Part shown: positions 9,617 through 17,983 of the stretch, in pieces
How positions within the stretch are numbered: position 1 is the first letter of the stretch
Layout of the letters: each line of letters opens with the position of its first letter
Assembly: GCA_002428325.1 (NCBI GenBank)
Contig: DIVR01000044.1
Coordinates: 1 to 54,123, forward strand
Length of the DNA stretch: 54,123 nucleotides
Reading direction: 5' to 3'
From: a bacterium UBP4_UBA6127
GTDB lineage: Bacteria; UBP4; UBA4092
Notes under the pieces: generated by a model
The model's input: the letters and a program-made list of their open reading frames with translations, nothing else
What the model was told of the DNA's origin: nothing
Databases searched by the model: none
Program-made: the position numbers and the translations under genes

Positions 9617-9645
9617 AAAAGCCCCTCTTAGTATCAGGGGCTTTT
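9617..9645. terminator. Bidirectional Rho-independent terminator
   Basis: AAAAGCCCCT (9617-9626) and AGGGGCTTTT (9636-9645) form a perfect 10-bp stem with a 9-nt loop. The A and T flanks let it work in both directions between two convergent genes. Confidence 0.85.
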
Positions 9646-9673
9646 ATATGTTTCAATAAATAAGTTTTATGGG

Positions 9674-10735
9674 TTATATTCTGGAACCGATGCCATCAAT
9701 CATCTGGGAAAGGATATCTTTCATATTGTATCGATAATTCCAGCCAGGGTAATGGGATTGGAATTTTCGGACATCGCTGATCCACCAGATATGGTCTCCG
9801 ATTCGATTGGTTTCCTGGTAGGACCAATCCAATTTTTTACCTGTCAGGGCTTCAATCATATCAATTGCTTCCAGCATCGAGCAGTTGGAATGCCGGCTTC
9901 CGCCCATATTATAAACTTCTCCCATCCGGGGTGCCTGGTAATAATTCCAGAAGGCATTGACCAGGTCAAAACTGTGGATATTATCCCGGACTTGTTTTCC
10001 CTTATAACCAAAGACGGTGTAATGCTTAGATTCCAGGGTGCATTTCACCAGGTAGGCCAGGAATCCATGGAGCTGGGTTCCTGAATGAGAAGGGCCGGTC
10101 AGGCAGCCGCCTCTGAATACACCGGTCTTCATGCCAAAATAACGGCCATATTCCTGGACCAATACATCGGCAGCTACTTTGGAGGCTCCAAAGAGGCTGT
10201 GTTTGGTGGCATCGATACTCATGGTTTCATCAATCCCATGCTGGGCATACGGATGTTCGGGACTGACTTCCCATCGTTTCTCCTGTTCTATCAGGGGGAG
10301 CAGATTGGGGGTATCCCCATAAACTTTATTGGTCGAGGTGAAGATAAAAACGCTCTCCGGACAGTATTGCCGGGTCATTTCCAACATTACCAGGGTCCCA
10401 TTGGCATTCACGGTAAAATCGGTGAAGGCATCTTTGGCCGCCCAGTCATGGGAAGGTTGGGCCGCAGTATGGATAATCAGTTTGATATCTTTGCCATATT
10501 CCTGGAATACTTCCTCCACCGCTTCTTTATCCCGAATATCAATGGAATAATGAACATATCCTGAGACCTGTTCTTCCAGCCGATGCCGATTCCATTGGGT
10601 GGAAGCTTCTTCTCCAAAAAAGAATTTCCTCATATCATTATCAATGCCAATGACCTTAAACTTTTTTTCTGCCAGGAATCGGACCGCTTCCGACCCAATG
10701 AGTCCGGCAGAACCGGTTACTAATGCAATATCCAT
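9674..10735 (-). CDS. SDR epimerase/dehydratase, CDP-tyvelose-2-epimerase-like
   Basis: 353-aa extended short-chain dehydrogenase. The NAD site is VTGSAGLIGS at the N-terminus. The catalytic triad is the Ser of FTSTNKVYG and the Tyr of the alternative SLFGASKVAAD region, where the classical YxxxK is replaced by FxxSK. Features such as RGGCLTGPSHSGTQLHGFLA and VFGYKGKQVRDNIHSFDL match the CDP-tyvelose/paratose 2-epimerase branch. It probably acts on a nucleotide sugar for surface glycans. AAGGAG precedes the ATG. The next upstream minus-strand gene is a GT2 transferase, fitting a polysaccharide role. Confidence 0.85.
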   Translation of the reverse strand: MDIALVTGSAGLIGSEAVRFLAEKKFKVIGIDNDMRKFFFGEEASTQWNRHRLEEQVSGYVHYSIDIRDKEAVEEVFQEYGKDIKLIIHTAAQPSHDWAAKDAFTDFTVNANGTLVMLEMTRQYCPESVFIFTSTNKVYGDTPNLLPLIEQEKRWEVSPEHPYAQHGIDETMSIDATKHSLFGASKVAADVLVQEYGRYFGMKTGVFRGGCLTGPSHSGTQLHGFLAYLVKCTLESKHYTVFGYKGKQVRDNIHSFDLVNAFWNYYQAPRMGEVYNMGGSRHSNCSMLEAIDMIEALTGKKLDWSYQETNRIGDHIWWISDVRKFQSHYPGWNYRYNMKDILSQMIDGIGSRI

Positions 10736-10782
10736 TCTTTATACTCCTTCGGGAAAATAAATTCCCATATTCTATGATGCAG

Positions 10783-11514
10783 TTAATATTCCCGATAATA
10801 ATCTTTTCTGGAAAGCCATTTTTCCAGGACACAATAGAGGATGATAAATATATATCTTGAACCCATCTCCTTTATTTTAAGTTTTGATTCTCCGGTTTTC
10901 CGATTGGTCCAGCTATTGGGAACAACCGCATAAGAATATCCCCGGATGATGGATTTCAAGGGCATCTCTACTGTAATATTAAAATGATTGCTTAACAGGG
11001 GTTGAAGCCCTCGGATGGTTTTTCGGCTGTATAATTTAAAGGCATTGGTGACATCGTCATACTTTATTTGTAAAATGAGCCGAATAAAATTATTAGCCAA
11101 CCGATTTAAGAGATGTTTCGGAAGCGGGTAATCATAAGTCTTTCCCCCCTTGCTCCATCGGGTGCCAAACACACAATCATACCCCTCCTGATATTTACGA
11201 TAAAATTTTACCAGATCTTCAGGGTCATCGGATTGGTCAGCCATATAAATGGCAGCCACATCACCCTTAAAATGTTCCAATCCCTGGCGAACAGCCAGAC
11301 CAAAACCATTGGGAGGCGGATTGTTTACATACCAAACCGTAGCATACTGGGAGGAGAGAGTTTTAAGAATCTCTTCAGTATTATCGGTAGAGTTATCATT
11401 CACTATCAGGATTTCATGATGAATGGTTTCTTGTTCCAACCGTTTTACCAGTTTTGTTGTTGTTTCTTGGATACACCCTTGTTCATTATGAGCAGGTATA
11501 ATGACGGAAAGCAT
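10783..11514 (-). CDS. GT2 glycosyltransferase, dolichol-phosphate-mannose-synthase-like
   Basis: 243-aa inverting GT-A enzyme. The N-terminal strand is LSVIIPAHNEQG; the nucleotide-binding acidic motifs are VNDNSTDNT and YMADQSDDPEDL. The C-terminus has a weakly hydrophobic segment (SRYIFIILYCVLEKWLSRK) that may touch the membrane but is not a full multispan domain. Family members transfer a sugar from a nucleotide donor to a polyprenyl phosphate or glycan. GGGGAG lies before the ATG. It reads into the SDR gene 47 bp downstream, so the two are likely co-transcribed. Confidence 0.88.
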   Translation of the reverse strand: MLSVIIPAHNEQGCIQETTTKLVKRLEQETIHHEILIVNDNSTDNTEEILKTLSSQYATVWYVNNPPPNGFGLAVRQGLEHFKGDVAAIYMADQSDDPEDLVKFYRKYQEGYDCVFGTRWSKGGKTYDYPLPKHLLNRLANNFIRLILQIKYDDVTNAFKLYSRKTIRGLQPLLSNHFNITVEMPLKSIIRGYSYAVVPNSWTNRKTGESKLKIKEMGSRYIFIILYCVLEKWLSRKDYYREY

Positions 11515-11536
11515 TCAGGCTCCCCTTCTTTCAGCT

Positions 11537-11562
11537 ATCCTGAAATTCTCTGATTTCAGGAT
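11537..11562 (-). promoter_or_regulatory. 10-bp inverted repeat in the leader of the GT2 gene
   Basis: ATCCTGAAAT (11537-11546) and ATTTCAGGAT (11553-11562) are perfect inverted arms with a 6-nt spacer, 23 bp upstream of the GT2 start. A third copy of CTGAAAT follows nearby. It could be an operator or an mRNA hairpin. Confidence 0.4.
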
Positions 11563-11713
11563 AATTTCAGGGATAAAAAACCTGTTCTGTCATAGAAAAT
11601 ATTATCCGGCAGAACAGTTCATTAATGATAATGAGGCCTCCAGCTCTTGTCAAACTAACCTTACTCAACCGGGAGATAATCCAAACAGATAAATTATTTC
11701 AGGAGGGGGTAAC

Positions 11714-12649
11714 TTATAAAAGTCTTCTTCTGCGTTCGGTAGGTCCAAAGATGGCTTCCACCCGACCATAGACCGAATGGATGGATACCATTTCCATCTT
11801 GTCATAAGAAATCAATTCGATGGGATCCAGCCCGGTTACCACCAGTAAATGGGTTTCCGGTACATCAAACCGCCGGCTGGTCTTTATATCCAATAAACTC
11901 TTAAGGCCCGGGTCGATTTCTTTGCTCTGCAGGTAAAAATGGCCCTGATGATAATAGAGGCTTTCGTTGGAAAACCCCAGTACCCTTCCAAAAGTAACCG
12001 ATTTATTCTGACGAAGGGCTATCAAATCTCCCCTTCGGAAGGTTTTATTGATAACCGGGTGGGGGTTTATCAGTAAATAATCGCCTGTTTGCAATACCGG
12101 AATCATCCGCTGATCTGGAACTCGGAGGAATACCAGCTGTGGAACCCAGAGAAGAAGGACAGCTGACAGACAAAATACCAAAAAAATCATAGATTTGATT
12201 CTCAGGCTGAAAGATTGAACCACCGGCTGGTGGCGTTCCCTCCAGGTGTAAAAACTATCCACCAGGCACCATAAATAGGAAAGGATGCCTAAGGGAATCA
12301 TAAAATTTGACACGGGATGATTAAAGAGAGTAAAACCCATTAGTAGGGGAATCAGGGTCAAAACCAGGTAGGCTAAGCCTCTTTCATAATGGTCCATGGC
12401 CCATAAGGCCAATCCTGGAATCCAGACAAAAGGAATCAATATCAGCCGGAAGAGAAGGGAATGGAACTGTCCATCAATGATAAAACCAGGCAGAGGCAGG
12501 CTTCTTATCCATTTCTGGAAAGGAGACGTAATTTTCAGGGAATCTTCTGCTGCCTGCAAATAGGTTCTCTCGGAATCAAAATAATCCCCACATTCATAAC
12601 AACGAATCCCTGTCGGGAGGTTTTGGGTTCCACAGGTCGGACATTTCAT
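11714..12649 (-). CDS. Zinc-ribbon membrane protein with an inactive-looking signal-peptidase-like domain
   Basis: 311 aa. The N-terminal zinc ribbon has CPTC (3-6) and CYEC (17-20). Four or five hydrophobic segments follow between about 62 and 176. The C-terminal part resembles signal peptidase I (S26): MIPVLQTGD (182-190), FRRGDLIAL and GRVLGF. In active enzymes the first motif reads SMxPTLxxGD; here the nucleophile Ser is Arg181. The general-base Lys of the KRVxG motif is Gly221. It is therefore probably a non-catalytic S26 relative. It begins 10 bp after the upstream unknown gene, suggesting an operon. Confidence 0.7.
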   Translation of the reverse strand: MKCPTCGTQNLPTGIRCYECGDYFDSERTYLQAAEDSLKITSPFQKWIRSLPLPGFIIDGQFHSLLFRLILIPFVWIPGLALWAMDHYERGLAYLVLTLIPLLMGFTLFNHPVSNFMIPLGILSYLWCLVDSFYTWRERHQPVVQSFSLRIKSMIFLVFCLSAVLLLWVPQLVFLRVPDQRMIPVLQTGDYLLINPHPVINKTFRRGDLIALRQNKSVTFGRVLGFSNESLYYHQGHFYLQSKEIDPGLKSLLDIKTSRRFDVPETHLLVVTGLDPIELISYDKMEMVSIHSVYGRVEAIFGPTERRRRLL

Positions 12650-12659
12650 GAATCTTCTC

Positions 12660-13373
12660 TTAGCCGGTTACCTGGGAGGTAACCGCTGGATCCTTTCTTA
12701 AGGGGGTTGTGGTTAATTTGACAGACAATCCTCCGATTGAATAACCCAGATGATTGGAGAGCCATTGGGCATAAGACTCGCATCGGGGGCTTTCCAGGGA
12801 AGTTAAGTCCATGGTGATAAGCCCCTGGGGATTTATCTCCAATATGATTTCTTCTTTCTGGGGTCCTGAAAGGATGGTGATATCTTCGGTGGCCTGATCT
12901 TTCAGTTTCCATCTTCTCAGGGTTATCTGAATCGATAAGTCTGGATCAATCGCTTCACTGACAATCATGTAATCTTTAGCATCCAGCAAGTGAACCAGGT
13001 ATAAATAGGCATACTGTTGAGCCAATTGACAGAGAATTCTTCCTCCCAGGAGTCTCAGCTTGGGTCGAGTATATTTCCGGGAATAGAGCCGGGCAATCCC
13101 TTTGCCGGGAATCTCAGCCTGATAGAGCAGGGTTAGTTCTTCACTGCGAAGAATAAAAGCCGGCCCATTGCCGATCAATTTTAAAAAAAAGTCCGGTAAG
13201 GCTACCGGTACCGAATTTCGATAATGATGTTTCATGGAGATTAGGGAAAGGCTGGCATCATCATCAGCTGCAAAAGTAAATTCATATCCTGCAGATTTGG
13301 CTCCCTTGGTAAAAAGCTCCCAGTTTCTGACAACAGGCTGAATATGGATTAGTTTTTTTTCTTCTTGGCTCAT
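12660..13373 (-). CDS. Unknown 237-aa protein
   Basis: I do not recognise a family. The chain is soluble, without signal peptide or membrane segment, and mixes strands with short helices. Notable stretches are FTFAADDDASLSLISMKHHY, LRLLGGRILCQLAQQYAYLY and a C-terminal half rich in beta-type residues (ILEINPQGLITMDLTSLESP). It is translated 10 bp upstream of the zinc-ribbon/S26-like gene and probably shares its transcript, so the two may act together. A weak ribosome site and an 8-bp inverted repeat (13395-13420) precede it. Confidence 0.7.
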   Translation of the reverse strand: MSQEEKKLIHIQPVVRNWELFTKGAKSAGYEFTFAADDDASLSLISMKHHYRNSVPVALPDFFLKLIGNGPAFILRSEELTLLYQAEIPGKGIARLYSRKYTRPKLRLLGGRILCQLAQQYAYLYLVHLLDAKDYMIVSEAIDPDLSIQITLRRWKLKDQATEDITILSGPQKEEIILEINPQGLITMDLTSLESPRCESYAQWLSNHLGYSIGGLSVKLTTTPLRKDPAVTSQVTG

Positions 13374-14077
13374 AATGATTTATTTTCTAAATAACCTGGA
13401 AATATAACACCCTTTCCAGGGTCAGATTCCCCCCTGGTTAGACCTATTCTACCATAATAAAATGGGCTAAAGCGGGATGATTGATTCCCTGGATGATGTT
13501 CTTTATACCGGGATTCCTTCCCGGAAGGTTGATTCCCTCTCTATATACAGAGGCATGAGATGGGGAAAATCCGACATTTATTTCTCTATGGGTGATTTTT
13601 CTCATTTAAATTATATTATTTAGCATTAAAATTCTCATCATCCCATATTATTTTCATTAAACTTATCTAAATGAAGCATATTTGACACACTAGTGTCTTC
13701 AATTGGGTACAATCGAATAACCCATTATAAATCAACGGTATAGATTGTTTTTATATTGATTTGGCCTAAATCTCTTTCACAGAGAGCGGAAGAATATGTT
13801 TTTATCACTTGGGAGTGGTATGGCTGGTAATATTGTTAACATCAATGATATCAATAATTAAACAGATTAATTGAGTGTTATTTCAAATATATTATTATTG
13901 GCATGCTAATTGCTTAAACAAATGGCATCAATTATAAATAAAAGTATAAGAATTAAAATAAATAGTTGACAGTGAGAGTCGAATTACATAGAATAACCAG
14001 AATTTTGTAAAAATATTCTCATTAAGAGAATTAAAAATCAAAATAATCTGTCTTATACTTAGGGAGGTAAGTATAAA
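13374..14077. other. AT-rich divergent intergenic region
   Basis: No gene is visible in these 704 bp. It holds an inverted repeat CCTGGAAA/TTTCCAGG (13395-13402 and 13413-13420) in the leader of the minus-strand gene, a short palindrome GACAC-ACTA-GTGTC (13684-13697), and the promoter of the small gene at 14078. The rest is AT-rich without recognisable structure. Confidence 0.6.
13966..13994 (+). promoter_or_regulatory. Strong sigma-70-type promoter
   Basis: TTGACA (13966-13971), a 17-bp spacer, then TAGAAT (13989-13994). This is a consensus -35 with a near-consensus -10. Predicted transcription starts near 14001, leaving about 77 nt of leader before the 72-aa gene. Confidence 0.75.
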
Positions 14078-14296
14078 ATGGCAAAAAGAGGACGTAAGCC
14101 AAAGTTCCAGAAAGATGAGTTGTACGACGAGTACGACGAATTTGGTGCGGTCCGTGAGAATGTCACGGAATTGGAAGAAGAATTGCTTTATCAGATGGAT
14201 AATAACGAGATTGAACGTTATATTCGTCCCTACAAGAAGTATGAAATGGACGAAACTGATGAAGATAGTTTTGCTTATTGGTTCGGCCAGAACTAA
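14078..14296 (+). CDS. Small AT-hook-like, acidic protein
   Basis: 72 aa. The first ten residues, MAKRGRKPKF, resemble an AT-hook (RGRKP against the canonical RGRP core). The rest is strongly acidic and tyrosine-rich (DELYDEYDEF, ELEEELLYQMD, DETDEDSFAYWF). A basic DNA-contacting end plus an acidic body suggests a nucleoid-associated or DNA-mimicking/regulatory protein; this is inference. Expression signals are strong: consensus promoter, AGGGAGGT ribosome site 9 nt before ATG, and a clean terminator at 14378. It stands alone as a monocistronic unit. Confidence 0.8.
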   Translation: MAKRGRKPKFQKDELYDEYDEFGAVRENVTELEEELLYQMDNNEIERYIRPYKKYEMDETDEDSFAYWFGQN

Positions 14297-15205
14297 TTAA
14301 CTTAATTAGAATCAGGACGAAACGAGAAAAATCAAGACGGGATTGTCAAAATTTTCTGTAAGGCAAGAAGAACTTCCTGCCGGGTCTTTTTAATAAGGCC
14401 CGGCATTTTTTTGTTTTTTCGTGAATAGAAGCTGCTACAAAAGGAAATCCCACTGGTATTGGTTATCATTGGGGTTTTATAATTCACTAAAATAATGGGA
14501 ATATTATTCTCACTCGCCAAATGAGATTGTAATCTAAACTTTTATGTTTAGGCAGGCTGATTTTATATAGCACCAGTTATCCCAATCCTATGGGGAATCT
14601 GGTCTTTTGCTATCCAATATCTATCAGTCGAGGCTATCAAGGGTTGCGTTTGATTGGTGGTTCGGTGGGTTTACGAGTTTTACATAAACATTCCACAACG
14701 CAACTCAGCTTATTTTTTTACACGGAACAAGGGGGGTGCAAGGGTATCATACTGTCAGAGGATGTAACCTTGGTGGCACTGGACGATTTCGAGAAAATCT
14801 GGGGTATTAAATATCCATATATTTTGCAGTCCTGGCGTAGGAACTGGGGCAAAATAGCTACTTTTTGTAAGGGCCACAATTTTTCGTAGCTTCATCAATA
14901 TTTTATGGATTATATCCCTCATCTGTTCCTTGCTGTGAAGCCATGCAAAGGAAAATTTACCTAAATGAAGGGCAAGCAACGGCAATTCATCAAAGGCTAC
15001 ACCATGCAGTGTGCCACGTTTTGGTAAGCGAGGTTTTTCAGTCTAATAAACTTACGCCGCGAATTAACTGGGGAAAAACGATATTGTGGTGGAACCAACA
15101 ATGCAGTCCGAGAAGCTCAAGCGAAAGTTGCATTTATTTTCACACTTGGGAGACAAATACAACTGTGCATGCGCATTTGCATGATTTGTTCCGTAGTTTT
15201 ATCCC
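14297..15205. other. Gene-poor region after the small AT-hook gene
   Basis: Apart from the terminator at 14378-14412, I find no convincing gene in about 900 bp. Open frames on both strands between 14590 and 15080 have no recognisable family, no good ribosome site and overlap each other. An inverted repeat (GTTGCGTT near 14643 and AACGCAAC near 14697) lies inside. The region may be decayed transferred DNA next to the GNAT gene. Confidence 0.5.
14378..14412 (+). terminator. Rho-independent terminator
   Basis: TGCCGGG (14378-14384) pairs with CCCGGCA (14399-14405) and is followed by seven T, a G and more T. It ends the transcript of the 72-aa gene about 80 bp after its stop. Confidence 0.85.
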
Positions 15206-15805
15206 TTATTTATTCCCGAAATGCTTTCGCATTACCAGCAAATGCTCAACTTTCTGTAACGTTGTAAACCCCTGCTTTTCATACATTGCTACATGGCCGG
15301 TACAGTTATATGTATTCTGCTCACCTTCGTATGGATACGCCTCGACGAATTCACATCCTTCGGCAAGCGAATCATCACAAATTCGTCCGAGCATCGTGGT
15401 CGCAATTCCTTTTCCACGCATATGCGGCGCTATGACAAAGCACATGATAGATTTGATTCTTTTTTGCCAGTCAGACAACACTTCTTTCCACCCGGGAAGC
15501 TCTTTCCACGCTTCGAGACTCTCATAGTTTTGTCTGTCGTTCACATTACACCAACCGACAACTTCTCCGCTGTTATATGCTAAATATCCTTGTAGCTTAC
15601 CATGCTTGATGAAATCAATCGCATAATCTCTGCCTATAGCTAATGATCCTTTTGGGAGATCCTCCAGAAACCGTTCGTTATGTATATGATGCGCGACGCA
15701 GTAACATCCTGACCACTCCTGATGATCTGTAAATGCTATATGATCAAAGAAATGAAGATAGTCGTTCATTAAATCCGGGGTCAATTTGCGGATCTCTAAC
15801 TCCAT
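15206..15805 (-). CDS. GNAT family N-acetyltransferase
   Basis: 199-aa acetyltransferase. The acetyl-CoA site is the Q/RxxGxG/A type: MCFVIAPHMRGKGIATTML. The adjacent strand NSGEVVGWCNVNDR and the tail YEKQGFTTLQKVEHLLVMRK complete the fold. The substrate is unknown. Close sequence flavour is Firmicute-like, and the gene sits in a gene-poor stretch between unrelated housekeeping blocks, so lateral acquisition is likely (inference). GGAAGGTG precedes the ATG. A small unknown frame ends 36 bp upstream on the same strand. Confidence 0.85.
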   Translation of the reverse strand: MELEIRKLTPDLMNDYLHFFDHIAFTDHQEWSGCYCVAHHIHNERFLEDLPKGSLAIGRDYAIDFIKHGKLQGYLAYNSGEVVGWCNVNDRQNYESLEAWKELPGWKEVLSDWQKRIKSIMCFVIAPHMRGKGIATTMLGRICDDSLAEGCEFVEAYPYEGEQNTYNCTGHVAMYEKQGFTTLQKVEHLLVMRKHFGNK

Positions 15806-15841
15806 AATACTTACACCTTCCTTTCACATGTACAGAATCCG

Positions 15842-16084
15842 TCATAGTGGATGCCATGTTCCAGTAGGAGGAGCCTCGTGTTTATGTTCAGCCGTAACGT
15901 AAGTACATTGGGTTATATTCATGCCGAAAACAGCAACCAATTCCATTGGACTGCCATACCATTCAGGTTTCTCTACTGTCACCAACCATGTAACAGAATC
16001 CAAAATTGGATCAGACGGAATCTTCCATCGCTCTGTCTCCGTATGTTCCAGATCCCAGGACAGATGCTCGGGATCTCGTATCAA
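15842..16084 (-). CDS. Small unknown protein, possibly a gene remnant
   Basis: 80 aa from a TTG; the frame is open 36 bp further upstream (to 16120) without a better start. The chain is PEHLSWDLEHTETERWKIPS... ending HKHEAPPTGTWHPL. Composition looks protein-like, with many Trp, His and Pro residues, but I recognise no family. The lack of a good start or ribosome site suggests a 5'-truncated remnant that arrived with the GNAT gene just downstream. Confidence 0.4.
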   Translation of the reverse strand: MIRDPEHLSWDLEHTETERWKIPSDPILDSVTWLVTVEKPEWYGSPMELVAVFGMNITQCTYVTAEHKHEAPPTGTWHPL

Positions 16085-16291
16085 ATAAAATCGTTGATCC
16101 TGTTGATCCCGCTTGGGAATTTACAATGTTACTATATCATTGGTAAAGATTTATTTCTGCATCTGATTACCTGCAAACCCGCAGCAATGTGAAGAAAATA
16201 GAGTAAATCCGGTTTTATATCTACTATCAATTAAGTGAGTGTTGTACGAAAACTGCCATTTTCCCAACGCTACAGCCGGATTATAAAATAC

Positions 16292-17830
16292 TTATTCCCA
16301 TTCAATCGTTCCCGGAGGTTTGGAAGAGATATCATAAACCACTCGGTTGACTCCAGAAACTTCGTTGATAATCCGGCTGCTGATAGTCGCCAGTAATTCA
16401 TAAGGGAGCTTACCCCAGTCCGCTGTCATGGCATCTTCAGAGGTTACCGTTCGAAGGGCAATGACATCAGCATAGGTTCTTTCATCACCCATGACCCCGA
16501 CTGTTTTGACCGGAAGCAGGACACCAAAAGCCTGCCAAAGCTTGGAATACCAGCCAGCCGCCTTGATTTCATTAATAATAATATCGTCAGCTTCCCGGAG
16601 GATATCCAACCGTTCTTTGGTGATAGGTCCCAGAACTCGAACCGCCAAGCCAGGTCCCGGGAATGGGTGACGCCAAAGGAATTCATGGGGGATGCCTAAT
16701 TCTTCACCTAATTGGCGAACTTCATCTTTAAAGAGTTCCCTCAGGGGTTCTATGAGTTTGAATTTCATATTTTTGGGTAACCCTCCCACATTATGGTGAG
16801 TTTTAATAGTAGCGGAAGGTCCTTTAGTGGAGATAGACTCAATGACATCAGGGTAGAGGGTCCCTTGTGCCAGGTATTTAGCTGATTTGAATTTACGGGA
16901 TTCTTCCTCGAAAATCCGAATAAATTCCGTTCCAATAATTTTACGTTTCTTTTCCGGTTCAGCCACATTTTTCAGCTTTTTCAAGAACCGGTCTTCCGCA
17001 TCCACGAAATCCAGTTTAATACCGAATTGTTTACGGAAGGTGGCCAGGACTTTTTCAGCTTCATCCTTTCGGAGCAGGCCATTATTAACGAAAATGCAAT
17101 TTAACTGTTTCCCGATTGCTTTATGGACCAAGACGGCGGTTACAGTGGAATCAACTCCCCCGGAAACAGCGCAGATAACTTGATCTTTGCCGACTTGTTC
17201 ACGAATCTGGTCGACAGCCCGATCAATGAAATTATGCATATTCCAGTCGCCCTTGCAGCCACAGACCCCAAAAAGGAAATTATTCAGGATTGTCTGGCCA
17301 TTTTCTGTATGGACTACTTCAGGGTGGAATTGGACTCCATAAAGATTCTGTTTCTCATTCCACATGGCAGCAATCGGGGTGTTTTCGCTTTCTGCCAGGA
17401 CTTCAAAGCCTTGGGGTGCTTTGGTGACCTGGTCCCCATGGCTCATCCAGACGACAAATTCTTTAGGAACTTTTTTAAACAGAGGATGAGATTGGCTCAG
17501 TTTAATGGGAGTATGTCCATATTCTCTCCGGGTACCTCGCTGAACCTTGCCTCCTTTGAGGTTATAGGACATCAGCTGCATTCCGTAGCAAACGCCCAGG
17601 GTAGGGATCCCGGTTTCAAACAATCCGGGCAGAGCCTGGGGAGCCTCTTTAGCGTAAACGCTGGCAGGTCCCCCGGAAAGGATAATCCCATTGGGATTTC
17701 TATCCAGCAAAACTTTCAAGTCTGCTGTAGGGGGGTGAATTTCACAGTACACTTTTTGCTCCCGAATTCTTCGGGCAATCAACTGGGTGTACTGGGACCC
17801 ATAATCTAACACAACGATAAAATCAGGCAT
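16292..17830 (-). CDS. guaA: GMP synthase (glutamine-hydrolysing)
   Basis: 512 aa, normal length. The enzyme aminates XMP to GMP using glutamine and ATP. The N-terminal class I amidotransferase domain has the nucleophile in GVCYGMQ and the His-Glu pair in GVQFHPEVVHTE. The synthetase domain has the PP-loop SGGVDST; the dimerisation domain ends in the conserved PPGTIEWE. All catalytic elements are present. It stands alone on the minus strand, divergent from pgk, with about 150 bp between them. Confidence 0.97.
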   Translation of the reverse strand: MPDFIVVLDYGSQYTQLIARRIREQKVYCEIHPPTADLKVLLDRNPNGIILSGGPASVYAKEAPQALPGLFETGIPTLGVCYGMQLMSYNLKGGKVQRGTRREYGHTPIKLSQSHPLFKKVPKEFVVWMSHGDQVTKAPQGFEVLAESENTPIAAMWNEKQNLYGVQFHPEVVHTENGQTILNNFLFGVCGCKGDWNMHNFIDRAVDQIREQVGKDQVICAVSGGVDSTVTAVLVHKAIGKQLNCIFVNNGLLRKDEAEKVLATFRKQFGIKLDFVDAEDRFLKKLKNVAEPEKKRKIIGTEFIRIFEEESRKFKSAKYLAQGTLYPDVIESISTKGPSATIKTHHNVGGLPKNMKFKLIEPLRELFKDEVRQLGEELGIPHEFLWRHPFPGPGLAVRVLGPITKERLDILREADDIIINEIKAAGWYSKLWQAFGVLLPVKTVGVMGDERTYADVIALRTVTSEDAMTADWGKLPYELLATISSRIINEVSGVNRVVYDISSKPPGTIEWE

Positions 17831-17983
17831 ATTTATGTCTCCTGTATAGCATATATTGACGGAAGGATACCCCTTGATTCCGATGCAGGAGGTAGTTAAA
17901 CGGGTGTCAAGGTATAGATAAATATGGTATCATAAATCCTTCCATATCGTCTTCAAATCCCAACCTCAAGAAGGAGCAGGACT

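Noticed and set aside
13520..13560. GGTTGATTCCC as a tRNA T-arm
   Set aside because: No acceptor, D or anticodon stems can be formed around it.
14590..14985. Overlapping open frames on both strands in the gene-poor region
   Set aside because: No family, no ribosome site, no coding-like composition, and the two frames overlap each other.
14640..15060. Inverted GTTGCGTT/AACGCAAC resembling part of an integron cassette site near a GNAT gene
   Set aside because: No full attC core pair, no integrase and no neighbouring cassettes.
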